Below, in pieces: positions 1 to 12,509 of a stretch of DNA of 62,500 bases; positions within the stretch are counted from its first letter, which is position 1, and each line of letters starts with the position of its first letter. The position numbers and the translations under genes were made by a program. The DNA comes from Glandiceps talaboti (Eukaryota; Hemichordata; Enteropneusta; Spengelidae), in the NCBI RefSeq assembly GCF_964340395.1, contig NC_135557.1:11321046-11383545 (forward strand), written 5' to 3'. The notes beneath the pieces are model-generated. The model saw nothing but the letters and a program-made list of their open reading frames with translations. It was not told where the DNA came from and made no database searches.

Positions 1-7
1 CATACAT

Positions 8-57
<50 letters not shown>

Positions 58-416
58 GATGAGAGACAGGCAGACAGACGCTGAGTGAGAGAGAGAGAGA
101 GAGAGAGGGGAGAGTGAGAGAGGGGGGAGGGCGAGAGGGAGGGCGAGAGGGAGAGATAGAGACGGACAGACAGACAGACATACATACATATAGACACAGG
201 GAGAGACAGGGACAGACAGACACAAGACACAGACATACATACATACATACATACATACATACATACATACATACATACATACATACATACATACATACAT
301 ACATACATACATACATACATACATACATACCTACCTACCTACCTACCTACCTACCTACCTACCTACCTACCTACATACATACATACATACATACATACAT
401 ACATACATACATACGC
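1..416. repeat. Compound microsatellite (CAGA)n / (GA)n / (CATA)n
   Basis: A (CAGA)n run (about 8-56) is followed by GA-rich sequence (90-155). A long (CATA)n array (about 235-412) follows, interrupted by a (CCTA)n block at about 330-372. The apparent open frame here is only repeat translation (HTYI and PTYL periods) and is not a gene. Confidence 0.95.
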
Positions 417-1750
417 ACATTACCTTTATTGCCGGCCATGTTTGTTAACCTATGTTAACCACTCTATGTATCTAGAGGTCAATTGATCTCTTCAGCACGG
501 TGCTTGCTGAATGCCAACTTCTGTATGTCTGACCTATTGGAACAATTGTAACATAGTCGAGTGATTTCTTACAATATACTAGTATAGTATCGAAGCCGAG
601 ACGTTATTTTATCGTGATTGTATCGTCATTTCAAGTAGCTAAAATATGCAGTCAAATAAAAGTAGTTTACATATTGTGCAAGAATTTTTGTGAGAACCAC
701 ATTTCAAAGCGATCACATTTGTCAACACATCATAACCAAACAATTCAATGTATTGTTACAGTAACACTCATACATATGAATGTAGTGTCCATGCGGCAAA
801 ACAACAAGCTATATCCTAGAACATTTAAAAACCGACTGGTGTTTGATCAACCGTCTTGTTATAGATCTCCAGGATGTACTAGATGCCTTGTAGGCTATTC
901 TTAGAAATGACATAACAAGTCAAGATACTCACCTGGAAGGTAAATTAGTACACTGAATTTAAACTCGTACGTCCGCCTTTTTTCTCAGGCAGTTGTTCTT
1001 GCAGTTTGAGTGACAGCGCTAGCAGTTCAATGCTCATGCGCAAAGCAGGATATTGTATTTTACGGTGGTCGTCTTGGAGATATAATTCTGACGTCACGCA
1101 GGTGAAACATGGGACATGTAATGGTTTCGTTCAACTGTCTGTTGGATTGTATGTATCTCTATATATTGTTCCATCGAATGATTATCTTGATGACATCATT
1201 GTAACAAAAATCACCAAAATAAAATGTGTGACTGTTTTCTGTTCATTAAAATGGAGTGATTAAATAAATTGACAACTCATTTATTTCATTATAAATCCAT
1301 TGAACAAATTTTAATATTAAAAATAATTATTTTTAACTTACAAACGCATGTATTCAAAGTTTGACATATGCGTGCGTGTTAAATATCGGAGGTTTGTTTG
1401 TTGAAACTTACAGTTCGTTTGAAGAAATTAAGTGAAATTGTAGGTTAGTTGACCTCTTCAAGGTGAGCATTGTATTGTCAATGTAAGAGGCAAGTTTAAA
1501 CCTACAGCTCCCAAAGTAGAAACGATCACAACTGTAAATTTGCATAAAACATGGAGGATTAAAGTCAGACTATAAAAAAATGTCATGTGACCTAAATAAA
1601 AAATGTGCTTTGAGTTCGGACGGATGACTGTCCTTTACAAGATGGACGGATTCGGACTTGCCAATTTATTGGACTATATTGTGTAACTGGCTGAAGTTGT
1701 AAAATGCTCTCGGGAATAGTGATAATAACGTTAGTTTTACATATCGCTTT
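417..1750. other. Non-coding stretch, no gene recognised
   Basis: Unique-looking AT-rich DNA. The short open frames at about 614-904 and 1006-1263 lack recognisable domains, and I see no convincing splice context around them. I see no RNA gene. Confidence 0.5.
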
Positions 1751-1754
1751 CTCA

Positions 1755-2066
1755 CTCTCTTACCCCGTGTTCAAAGTGTTTTATTACAATTATTAGCCCG
1801 GCACGAATCTATCGCACCACGACAGCCCTTTATACGCACTTCATCAACTCCCTGGGGAGTATACAATTCATTCCGCTTATTTAGTGTATAGATTAAAGCA
1901 TTCACATTGCAATATCTATCCTACCAGGTCCCCAATTACACAGCTTGGTTGACTGAGGCACAATCGTGGGTCAAATCGTGCGCCCAAGGATTTTAGTCAT
2001 TCAGAAGCAAATGGGACTCAGACCTGCAACCTGCAGCTTCTACACTGGCCACTCTAGCCATTTTAC
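1755..2066 (-). mobile_element. tRNA-derived SINE
   Basis: Read on the minus strand from about 2066, the sequence has a Pol III A-box-like stretch (TGGCTAGAGTGG) and, about 35 bases on, a B-box-like stretch (GGTCTGAGTCCC). A body follows with the phrase ACCTGGTAGGATAG, seen in many invertebrate SINEs. It ends near 1755-1800 in a TAATAATTGTAATAAAACAC tail, then CTTTGAACACGGGG. This order matches a tRNA-headed SINE. The family name is not assigned and the ends are approximate. Confidence 0.6.
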
Positions 2067-2333
2067 CATCAAGACTTTATGAAACCGTAATGTTAGATAC
2101 CAGAAACTTCACAATTGTGTAGAGATGCCTGTTACGTGGAGAATTAAAACGGATTTTGCAGGTGCATGAAAAATCTTGTCCTTATAACATACATATATAC
2201 ATTCTCTAAGTTCACAGCAGAAAACAGAATGCTCTCTATAAGAAAACGGTTTTTTTTTTGTTTTTTTTTTAAATGAACCATTCCTTTATTAACAATAGAG
2301 AAGTGAGAATCTTGCTTGTAATCAATGTGTGTA

Positions 2334-2335
<2 letters not shown>

Positions 2336-2378
<43 letters not shown>
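2336..2378. repeat. (GT)n microsatellite
   Basis: A near-perfect GT dinucleotide run followed by GTT/GTGTT variants. It lies downstream (3') of the TIR-SAM-Death gene. Confidence 0.9.
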
Positions 2379-2379
<1 letters not shown>

Positions 2380-2566
2380 GTGTTGTGTCTTGCATGGTGT
2401 GTGCTGTGTGCTGTGGCCAGGTTAATGTATGTCTGAGCGAGTTTAAACGTATATAAGGTTCACAGTAAGGCAATAAGAGGGACACTTCTCGGGACTTTCA
2501 ATGTCAAAGTTGATTGAGTGTCCACCATAAAACTACATTCTGATCCCAGACAGCTCGATCTAAACT

Positions 2567-4398
2567 TCACCAATCGGCCTCACTGACGTCATCACTCAAG
2601 TCCTGTCTGTCACAGTTTTCCAAGGCATCACACAGTATTCCAACTTTGTCTGCAGACTTCGGTAACTTTCTCCTCCAATGAACGAACATTTCAAATATCT
2701 GGTCCTCCATGTTATATTGATTTTCTCGTTCAATCTGTTTTAGTTTGTCGGGTTTGAGTCCGAGGTATGTCCCAAGGGCTTTGAACTCTGATCCAATATC
2801 TCCCGCCAAATCTCGAAAGAGTTTTATTTCTTTTTGATTTACCGATTCTGAAAATGAAACAAAAATGAAATAAATAGGTTTTCTTTAAAAGGTCAAGCAG
2901 TGGTACGTGTGTGTATCAATTGCTGTTGTACCAATTCAAACAATTGTGGGATCTCTTGTTGATTGTAAGAGTAATCACAAGCTTCCCTGCTCATAGACTA
3001 CAAAATACACCGCCGAGGGCGTCCTTATCATCCCTGCCACTGTATAGCAATGGGATGAGAAGAGCGCCCACAACGGCTGATCTTTGAGTCTACATTCTCA
3101 ACGCCATGCATTTCATACGAGCAGGATTCGAGAGTGCTATGCACGAGCTGCTCAGGGGGATTCTTGTCAGCCGAATATACCCTGAATTCACGAATAAAAA
3201 CTGTTTTTGCCACTGATGGTATTTAGTCTTGTATCTATAACCTTACCTTGACGAATGGAACTCGTTTTCTTCGTTGAAGACGAAGATAAGGAAGAAATTG
3301 GAGGCGAAGTACGTGAGGGGTTGGATGAATTACCCATGGCTTCATCTCTACCTTTGATGATTCTCTTGGCTTCAATATTGCTCATACCCAAGTCTGTTTT
3401 CAAATCATCAATTGTGATATCAATCAAATCCGATCCTCTGATTTTGTTACGTTTAAACGTCCTTAGAGTGTTATCCGTGACGTCCAACTTTTCCAACCAA
3501 TCACAGACTTCTTTGATGCTGTATGACGTCAGATCTTGAAATACAAATAGACAAAGAGAATCAGGGTATTGTAGCTGTAGATGGTGAGGTGGAAAGGCAA
3601 GTGGCATTATATTTTCCATGTAGACGAAAGAGATTTTAAGATATTGTCGTTGGTGGCGCTGATCTTAGCTGGCGCTGTTCGAACGTTCGAAGCACCACAA
3701 ATAAGGATAGGTATGATAAGAGCGCTGCCAACGATTGCAACTAACAAGATTATAATTATACAGTGTGATAATCATAAACCTTTGTACTCTGAGTAAATTT
3801 CTCAAGTTTAACGTCACAAATAATTCTATAATTTATACAATATGCCAGTCAACGATATTCCCAAATCAGTCCGTTTTGTAAAATATTATTAATTTGTTTG
3901 GGATGCTTACCTCCAGTTTTAACAGACGACAAGTGCGTTTTCAATTCAGTCGAGACTTCCTGCATTTGTTCGTCGAATGTTTCCTCGTTCCATAGAGGAA
4001 ACCATTTCTTTCCACTGCATATCAACCCTAACCACCCATCTACAAAATGAAATGACAGAAAATTCGAGAGGAGAATTAATTAAAAACTTCTAGATGTGTA
4101 AATGTGTAGAATTTTAACATTTTTACATGAACAAGGCAATTTGACACTCGACAGTGACTTTGTATCCGGGGACACTTGAGACCTAATAAAATAATATGAA
4201 TTGAAAAGGTTCGCTTTCGTGATTATTGTAAAACGAAATAACGACAAAAACAATAACAACTAAGTACCCAAAGAAACAACAACAACAACAAATACATGAC
4301 CAACAAACGCACAGACACACAAACAAACACACGCACACAAAGCAAACAAACAAACAAACAAACAAACAAACAAACAAAAGCAAAACATAAAGACGTCC

Positions 4399-4432
<34 letters not shown>

Positions 4433-4451
4433 ATCTATCTGTCTGTTTATA

Positions 4452-4515
<64 letters not shown>

Positions 4516-4553
4516 GTCACAGACAAAGACCCGTAGACAAACCTGCACACACG

Positions 4554-4626
<73 letters not shown>

Positions 4627-5566
4627 CAACACACGTGCGCGCAATTGTGGCCCATAAATCAATGCATACATTTAGTAATTACATCTCACCTTACCTAGTT
4701 TTACACCTTCTTGAACTATCAATGGTACAATAGTTTTTCCTTTGTCTTGAGCATACTGTGCTTCAGTTTTACAATTCTTAGACTGTGTCTTATACTTGTC
4801 AGATATGCATAGACATACAATGGACGAACCTTCAACGGCTGATGCCATCGCGCTGTAGATGTCTCCTGAAAAAAATTACAATACAGAATACATGATGGCA
4901 TTAAACAGTACAGTACAGTACAGTACATAGTACAACGAAGAGCAATGCAGTACAGTATAGTACAGTACAGTACAGTACAGTACAGTACAGTACAGTGCAG
5001 TACAGTACAGTACAGTTCAATACAGTACAGTACGTAGTACAACGAAGTGCAGTACAGTACAATGCAGCACAGTACAGTTCAGTACAGTATAGTACAATGC
5101 AATGCAATGAAGTTCATCGAAATACAACACACTACATAAGACTGCAGTAGGGTATAGCAAAGTAGTCTGCGAATACACTACAGTACAGTACACCACATTG
5201 CAATGCAGTGCACTATATAGTACAGTGTAACATAGAATAGTACACTGCAGTACAGTCCATGGACACATAGTGATATTCAAAACATACAGCACCACTGGTT
5301 TTTTGAGACATTTGTTTTTTCAAAACAATAAAATTTGAATAATGCATAACGTATAATATATTGCCGGCAAACATACATTCTCCATGATTCAATTGCAACA
5401 GATTTTGATGAAATCAATAATAATTCCAACCTTTCATATTATCAACGTCCATCCACACCCTGTGTCCGTTCCTCTCCAGGAAATCCCTGATTCTCAAAAC
5501 TGTGCTCTGACTATCCCATTGGTAGGATAGCATAACATATCCTGGTTTCATCCCACTTTTTGCCAT
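2567..5566 (-). CDS. TIR-SAM-Death domain protein (five coding exons, 334 aa)
   Basis: Exons on the minus strand are 5566-5431, 4865-4695, 4039-3911, 3534-3247 and 2847-2567. All introns are GT-AG. Phases match at each junction and the lengths sum to 1005 nt, giving 334 residues plus a stop. The ATG at 5566 follows an in-frame TGA. Residues 1-145 are a TIR domain: [11 protein letters not shown] start, [10 protein letters not shown] box, then [10 protein letters not shown] and NCKTEAQYA, where Glu80 sits at the position used by NAD-cleaving TIRs, and a [12 protein letters not shown] end. Residues about 147-212 are a SAM domain ([14 protein letters not shown] ... [14 protein letters not shown]). 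A Ser-rich linker follows, then a Death domain (about 248-328). There is no signal peptide or membrane segment, so a cytosolic adaptor or NADase-like effector of innate signalling is inferred. Domain calls are strong; function is inference. Confidence 0.85.
4398..4625. repeat. Compound microsatellite inside a TIR gene intron
   Basis: (CTAT)n, (CT)n, (AT)n, (CA)n and (CGCA)n runs follow each other between the second and third TIR coding exons. A (CAAA)n tract at about 4345-4378 precedes them. Confidence 0.95.
4902..5240. repeat. (TACAG)n pentanucleotide array, degenerate
   Basis: Tandem TACAG units with increasing divergence (CAATG, TACAA, CACTA variants) fill most of the intron between the first and second TIR coding exons. 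The long open frames on the minus strand are repeat translation (TVLYC period). Confidence 0.9.
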
Positions 5567-5682
5567 ATTTCACATCAAACGAACGCTGAATTGTCGAATG
5601 TGAATCTGGAGTAAATTTATTATAAAAGTTAATAGGAAAATTAGACGAGATATTCTCATGAGCACAATAGCGATACCTTGCG

Positions 5683-5723
<41 letters not shown>

Positions 5724-5832
5724 GCGCGCACACACACACACGCACGCACACACACATACATACATACACACATACACACACACGCGCGCACACGCACACG
5801 TACACACACATACACACACACACACACACAAA
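5683..5832. repeat. (CA)n microsatellite with CG and CATA interruptions
   Basis: About 150 bp of alternating purine-pyrimidine sequence, including CGCGCG blocks. It lies just upstream of the TIR gene start codon, on the 5' side of the minus-strand gene. Confidence 0.95.
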
Positions 5833-6604
5833 CATATCTGATTGGGCGTTTGATAAAGAAAACTTGACCAAACATGTTGTCAATGCAACTCGGGATTTTT
5901 AAAGAATAGTTTGGTAGTCACCAGATCACATGTCAAAGGTCACTCAGGTTTTAAGACATATATGGAATTATTTGTTTTCTATATTTTAGTCAGAAGTTAA
6001 CAATTCTGATCGATACAACGTATAAAAATCAGGGTTATGACCCATTTAAGTTGTCAAGCATTGTTCTATATATTTTATCGATCGATATTGGTAGCTACAT
6101 GTAGTAACGCGAATGTAAAACACTACAGAACAAAAAATGGGAATGTATCAATGAATTCAAAACAGAAGTTATATGCTTGGCTGACTAACAAAGGTTTTTC
6201 TTTACAGGTGACCTGACACTACTCGCCTAAAGCAACGAGTAAAAGTTGTAATCGGGTGTCGAGGATAAGTCAGATATATTTCGCTTCAATTCAAAAAAAT
6301 CGATAGATACTATATGTGTAAAGGACTTTGTAACTGGTACTTGTTTTGAAAGGTACACACACTTCTAGTTCATAAATAGGGTATTGTACTGCATATAATC
6401 AAAGGGGTGATTTATCAACCTCGACTCGTATTGCGTGTTGGAACGCCGGTGCTCGAACATCAGTGGTAAATTAGAAAAAAGCAATTGTAGTAACCGACTG
6501 AACCAATATCTTTACAATTACAGGTTCTTTCATGTCAAAAAAGATAGTTCGATATTATTCAGAACATTAACCACCGGTGTATCAGAACACTGACCAACAC
6601 TTAC

Positions 6605-6720
6605 CTGTAATAATGGCGGCTGTTTCTGACAAAGACACCTGTCGCTACTCGAGACACAACACGAGTACAGACCATACAGTTGCGATCCAGGTCAAGAGTT
6701 TGGCAGAAAGTTTAGCTTCC
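6605..6720 (-). other. Possible 5' untranslated exon of the TIR-SAM-Death gene
   Basis: On the minus strand, sequence containing GCCGCCATTATTACAG is followed exactly at 6604 by a consensus GTAAGTG donor. It is upstream of the TIR start codon. The upstream end is not defined and no transcript evidence is available. Confidence 0.3.
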
Positions 6721-7526
6721 TTTCATTGTTTGCCCATGCGCAGTTCATGAACCGTGACGCCAACAGGTACGTACACGTCTCAAACCAGTGATCACGTGAT
6801 TTATTTGGATACTGTCGGATGGCTGGGTGATCAATGTCCGATTACAGCATGGATTGCAAGTACGAATTTTGCATCTCGGACCCTACAATTAGGAAAAAAC
6901 AAAACAAACAAGCAAACAAACAAACAAACAAACAAACAAACAAACACAAGAAAAAATATGCCTTCCATCCTTCCAAGTCCAAGAACCCTATAATTGAAAC
7001 ATAAGACAAACCTCATTTTCTTCCTTTTTTATTTTTTATTTTTATTTTTTATTGCAAATTTCTAACCCGAGTCTGTAAGGTACGCCAAGACAGGGCGCCC
7101 TCACACATCTGAGAGGAGGTCGGTGAAGGCGGAACGACACGACATATCTTACAGTCAGACTGTCTATGCTAACCCAGCATCTTGAAATATAAGACTACCT
7201 TCATTAGTACAAATTTTGAAAGCTACACGTGTATCTAAAAGACAAGAACACCCCTATGTTATTACAGCTTCGAGTCCTATGACATAATATATGTCATAGG
7301 GCTCCTACTCCCCTTTCATTTACCGTCAAATTACGAAAACAAAATACATTGAGAGATTATCACATATAGATCGGGAAGTTGAACAAAAACTCATTCGCAT
7401 ATCTTATATTCCATGTCTGTTTGGGGGCATCAATCTAATGAGTTCATTATGTTGATGTTGTTCTTGTTGTTGTTGTTATTGATGTTGTTATTGTTGTTAT
7501 TGTTTTTGTCGTCGTCGTTGTCGTCG

Positions 7527-7564
<38 letters not shown>

Positions 7565-8749
7565 GGTTTTTTGGGGGAGTTTTTTTTTATATTTCACATG
7601 TCTTTGAAGAATTTGAAATAAAAAAAATAATTCCGACATTCAATTCACACGTGATATGTATTTATACTAAATAGTTCTTTATTAACATAGAAGAGTGTCT
7701 GAGAATACAGTCATCAATATTGACGTAAATACATCATTAGCCGTAGAGGGTGCTAGAGTAAGAACTTAGAAATAAATATTCAACTTTAAAACACAGATGC
7801 ATTTATATAAATGGCTTTCGATGTAAAACTCTGTGATGTTTAGCTTCAACTGAATATATTAAAATTGTCATGGCAACAACAGTTTGTAGACACTGATGAA
7901 ATAAAATGTCATGATTGTTTGACCTAATATAGGCCATACCGAGGTCTGTTCTTAAAGTTTGAATCATGGAGCAATGTTACCAGGACAACAGAGTCATCTG
8001 TGCGAAAGGATGTGTTTTTTTTAATTATCATTTCACTCCTACACGGTTTTATAACAATGTTGTAAAATATGTTCTTGAAAAATGTACGGTGATATATGTA
8101 CAGCTTCGCAAAACTATATAAACATAAATTGTAGATAAAATGCGACAATTAATTCTCTATACATTTAATTTTCCGTTTGAGAACCAATAAAGCCTATCAC
8201 ATCATCAAATTGATGTATACAGCAATTATAGCTAAGGAATGTGAATAAAAGATAAATAAAAAGTGATCTGCGCTGGTTAGAGAAAATAATCAGTAATCAA
8301 ACTTTACTTTATACAAACACATTAATACACATTTTATGCATATGAAATATTTAGAGCAAGCATTTTGTGAATCGGACATTTATATCGATTTGTTACCATG
8401 GCAACATAATGCAATAGTTGTATATATAGCAACAAATCTATAAGTTATCTTAACAAGTAGTTACAATTAATATATATTTGATAAATAACACATTGGTCTC
8501 TGGTAGCACTCTAACTCCTAGCACACTGTCATGTTATCACCAATATACACACATGGGTTCTATTTTCTCCACTATTATTATTATTATTATATGTCTCTCA
8601 TTCTACCAGACAAACATATTGTTCTAGATCTGTCTGCCTGTCAATCTCTGTGGCTCTGTCTGTATGTCTCTCTCTATTTGTCTGTCTTTCTGTCTCTGTC
8701 CCTCCCTCTGTCTGTCGGTCTGACTGACAGCCTGTATGTCTGTCTCTCA

Positions 8750-8896
<147 letters not shown>

Positions 8897-10036
8897 AATT
8901 TCTGACTTGATCAATGTCGTGATCAGTGCAGTCCACTCAAAAAGTCGAATGATTGTACGCTAATTGTCACTTTTCTCAACTGTAATTCCTTGGTAACGTT
9001 TGATTTGTCTCCTTATTTGAGTGGGGACACTGAGATGTGTGTGAGCGATCCTATCACGACCACAAAACATGTATTTTGACAATCTGAATTACGTAATATA
9101 CGTAAACGTTCATATATTTTTATCCACAAAGTATACAAGTATGTACTTATAATTCCAATAAAAACACAGTCAATTGAATTAAAAAGATAACCTGCAGTTA
9201 CTATTTCCCATCTTTTGTACCCAAGAGCTTATAGTTCCTCAAATGAGTGAAAGTCTAGTCGATGATTGTGTGTATGAGGTGAAGTACCTGAGATTTTCAC
9301 CTCAAGTGAGCTGAGAGTCTGTATGTCTTAGTGTAGGCCAAACTGATATAGATAACTTACACTGTCATGGTACTACTGAGAGTTGTGTTTGCTTTTCACC
9401 AAGTTTTATCCTATTCCTGAGTTTTAAAAACTTCTACCACATAAATTGTTGATTGACCAAGTGTTCATTACTTGTTTTTTGGGTTGTTTTTTTTTGTAAA
9501 TCATATGAATTAGAAAAAGTAAAACTTACAAACTTCTCAATTTACTAGAAATTAGAATTGTTCTGTTTTTCAGTCATTTCTGGCAAGGACACGTCGAAAT
9601 CTGAATTCTTGCCTTAGAAATTTGGCTGTTTGTTTGTTTGTTTGGTATGACTTAACTTTGTAATTTAAATATTAATGATCGTCAGTTGATTGTTCTAAAT
9701 GTGTATACACACATTGTCATAATATTGCTCAAGGAATGCAATTCCCGCACAATTGTCGAATGGCTTTCCGTAGTTGAGACTGGCTATTCGAAGAACGAAT
9801 TCCAACATTCATGTTCGCGTTCTCATTCACTTTTTTCTATTCTGCGGCTTCATTTTTATCACAGCTTTGAATATTCAAATTCAGTATCAAAACTCTCTCG
9901 TTTCACGTCCGCCATATTGGATAATAAACCTGCAAAAATACCCGGATGTCCAGATTTGTGATAGCGCGCGAACAGGTCAGCCATTGCTGTCTTTAAATTG
10001 GTTGATATTGACAACAGAGCAGACGACATTTTCACA

Positions 10037-12061
10037 TCATCTGAGGAGCTGGTATATCTTGATTCGGTCGTTCCCTGCATCAGCAACGGCTACTCTGTAA
10101 GGGTGACTATGAGATATCGCGATTCCACGAGGTTTGCTTAGTTCGTCCTCAATCCCATCAACACGACAGATGAAAGATCCCCGAGGCGTGAACATTTGAA
10201 CTCTGTGGTTGCTGCTGACGAATATGTTATCCTCTGTATCAACAGCAACGCCAGACGGGTGCTCGAATTTTCCGTCGCCTTGCCCTTCCGACCCGAACTG
10301 GTAAAGAAATCGACCTCGTGAGTTGTACACCAGAACTTTATGGCCGTTGTAGTCTGGTAGTATGATATGGTTCTTGCTGTTGATAGCGATGAATTTCGGT
10401 GACTGCGGTAGCATATCGGGGGAGTTTCTTTCTGTGTAACGGAAAGTACCTGCCCTGGTTCCGTAATACGTGAAGCAAGATATCGCTGATGGATTCTCCG
10501 TCTGTCCTTGGGTTGGAATATCCACGACATGTACACGTCGACGATTGTCAAACGCCATCCCCAGTGGCTTGGTTAAACCACTTTCGCCGAAATGAAAGGG
10601 AGTGGTTGTGCCATCGCGTCGAAAACATATCACGCTTTTGTTGGTTCGCTCTGTAACCAGAATTTCTCCTTTCTCGGTGATTTGTACGTCGTAGGGTTTA
10701 AAGGGCATACTCCAAACACGACTTGTTAGTGTGTACTGGCTTTTGCACCGCCCGTAGTTGTCAAATATATATACCCGTTGATCATCACTGCTAACGGCGA
10801 CCAGGTCTCCATCATATGTAAAGGCAACACTGCGCGGGAAGCTCAACTGATGTTTCCAACTGCTCCGGTCCTTCATGAGTAGAGACAGTCTGCGTCGAAA
10901 AGTTGGCTCAATTTCGGTTATAGTTTGAATTGATCGAAACCTGTACCAGGTTTGCGAATCTCGACTTGTTGTGACGACACCCAATTTATCAGAAGTTATG
11001 CAACTTGCGAATTTATTATTACGACTGAATTTCAACGACACTTGAACGGGTGGGTCAGCTCTTTCGTGCAGAAGTTCTCGCATTTTCTCGTCTGCCTGCT
11101 TTTCAAGGCACAAGAAACCAATGTCGTTGCTCTGATTTAACATAACCTCTGCAAAGCTGAGAGATTTATCGATCTTCCCTGACAAGATTTCCATGTTTTC
11201 CCGCCGCGTTTGTATTTCTTGACTTTCATCGAAATGTCTATCTCTGATTTGCTTCAGTAAAGTATCTTCGTTTTTCTTAATTACGTCAATCAAATGTCGC
11301 GAAGTCGCGCGAACTTCACGTTCAGCAGTTTGCAAATCGCGGTCAATATCTCGCGAGAGCTTGTCTACTTCTTTCATATCAGTTTTAAGTTTGCCAACTT
11401 TCCGCGCCATGCTCTTTTTCAGTGACCATAACGCCGACCTCCTTTTTGACAGCGCTTCTTGTAGTGGGATATGCTCATGTTCGGGCTGCTTATGATGATA
11501 GAGGGCGCACTCCAAGCAGATAGGTATATTGCATGTACCGCAATAGAGTTTGATTTGATTCCCGTCATGCACTGGGCAGACGATTGGGCGAATGAAAGGT
11601 GACTTGGTATGAAAAGTTGCCTCATATTCTTCAACTGAAATCACCTTATGAGTTTTTGTTGCTTTGATATTTCGGTGTGAATTCGCACAAATATCACACA
11701 GGAACTGGCCACACTCGACGCAGTATACACGCACCCCTCTTTCGCATCCCCCCTCACATAACCTCCCCCGTCTTTCCTCCGCCAATGCTTCTTCACCTCC
11801 CCAATCTATAAAGTCCATTAAATCATTGAGGAAATAGCTGTCTGGAAGTCCCGAAATGCCATGCGATGGCAGTTTGTGGTTTCTGCGGTCTAACGGACAT
11901 GTTATGCTGTGTCTACTACTCTTACAAATGGAGACCAGACAATCCTGGCAAAATGAGTGAAAACAGGGAAGAATTTTGGGTTTCCGGAACCGATCCAAAC
12001 AAATTGGGCATTGTAAAAAACGTTCATCGAGTTGTTCCCTGGAAAAGCTGGCCGACGCCAT
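10037..12061 (-). CDS. TRIM-NHL protein (RING, two B-boxes, coiled coil, NHL repeats), 674 aa
   Basis: A one-exon CDS. An acceptor (TTTCTTGCAG) ends at 12074 and is followed by a short 5'UTR and the ATG at 12061. Residues 18-58 form a RING (CPIC ... CFHSFCQDC ... CPLD). B-box 1 is about 102-139, B-box 2 about 162-197 (CPVHDGNQIKLYCGTC), a coiled coil about 200-320, and NHL-type beta-propeller repeats about 405-674. I see no filamin domain between coil and propeller, unlike TRIM2/3/71. Family members are cytosolic E3 ubiquitin ligases whose NHL propeller binds protein or RNA. The final RING zinc ligand is Asp58 instead of Cys, so ligase activity is uncertain. It is a paralogue of the gene at 44329-46293. 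The family call is firm; the target is unknown. Confidence 0.93.
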   Translation of the reverse strand: MASASFSREQLDERFLQCPICLDRFRKPKILPCFHSFCQDCLVSICKSSRHSITCPLDRRNHKLPSHGISGLPDSYFLNDLMDFIDWGGEEALAEERRGRLCEGGCERGVRVYCVECGQFLCDICANSHRNIKATKTHKVISVEEYEATFHTKSPFIRPIVCPVHDGNQIKLYCGTCNIPICLECALYHHKQPEHEHIPLQEALSKRRSALWSLKKSMARKVGKLKTDMKEVDKLSRDIDRDLQTAEREVRATSRHLIDVIKKNEDTLLKQIRDRHFDESQEIQTRRENMEILSGKIDKSLSFAEVMLNQSNDIGFLCLEKQADEKMRELLHERADPPVQVSLKFSRNNKFASCITSDKLGVVTTSRDSQTWYRFRSIQTITEIEPTFRRRLSLLMKDRSSWKHQLSFPRSVAFTYDGDLVAVSSDDQRVYIFDNYGRCKSQYTLTSRVWSMPFKPYDVQITEKGEILVTERTNKSVICFRRDGTTTPFHFGESGLTKPLGMAFDNRRRVHVVDIPTQGQTENPSAISCFTYYGTRAGTFRYTERNSPDMLPQSPKFIAINSKNHIILPDYNGHKVLVYNSRGRFLYQFGSEGQGDGKFEHPSGVAVDTEDNIFVSSNHRVQMFTPRGSFICRVDGIEDELSKPRGIAISHSHPYRVAVADAGNDRIKIYQLLR

Positions 12062-12293
12062 CTTTCAGTACATCTGCAAGAAAAAAAAATGTGTTTTGTT
12101 TTAGCACAGACAAGGAAAACATGTCAGCAAACAATATCAACGATTTGTTATACTAAAAGCGTGGGAAGAAAATTATCGTTCACTGAAAGACTTTGGTGAA
12201 ACATTGATTCATTGCAGATAAAAGTTGCAAATATAGTATAACCACTGACATATTTTCATATAATTTTTTCAAAATTTCAAATACATTATTTAT

Positions 12294-12508
12294 TGGGCTT
12301 GGTTGTGGTGGATTGGGTTGGGTGGAGTGGGCTTGTAACGGGGTTGGTTGCATTGCCTTTAATCTGGATGGGTTGGAATGTAATGGGTTTGGATTGGCTG
12401 CCGGGGTTGTCATGGGTTGTGTTGAGTTAGGCTATTAGGTTGTGTCACAGACAATTTTGTCTGTGGTTGTGTTAGCGTGGGCTTGGGGTGGATGGGGGGG
12501 GGGGTAGT
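12294..12508. repeat. G/T-rich degenerate tract with potential quadruplex sequence
   Basis: Repeated GGTTG, GGGTTG and GGGCTTG words over about 200 bp, ending in a run of ten or so G at about 12495-12505. It lies just 5' of the TRIM gene's upstream splice acceptor, so it is probably in that gene's 5' intron or promoter. Confidence 0.6.
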
Positions 12509-12509
12509 T

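Noticed and set aside
10138-11634. Minus-strand and plus-strand ORFs inside the TRIM gene
   Set aside because: Out-of-frame shadows of the 674-aa reading frame.
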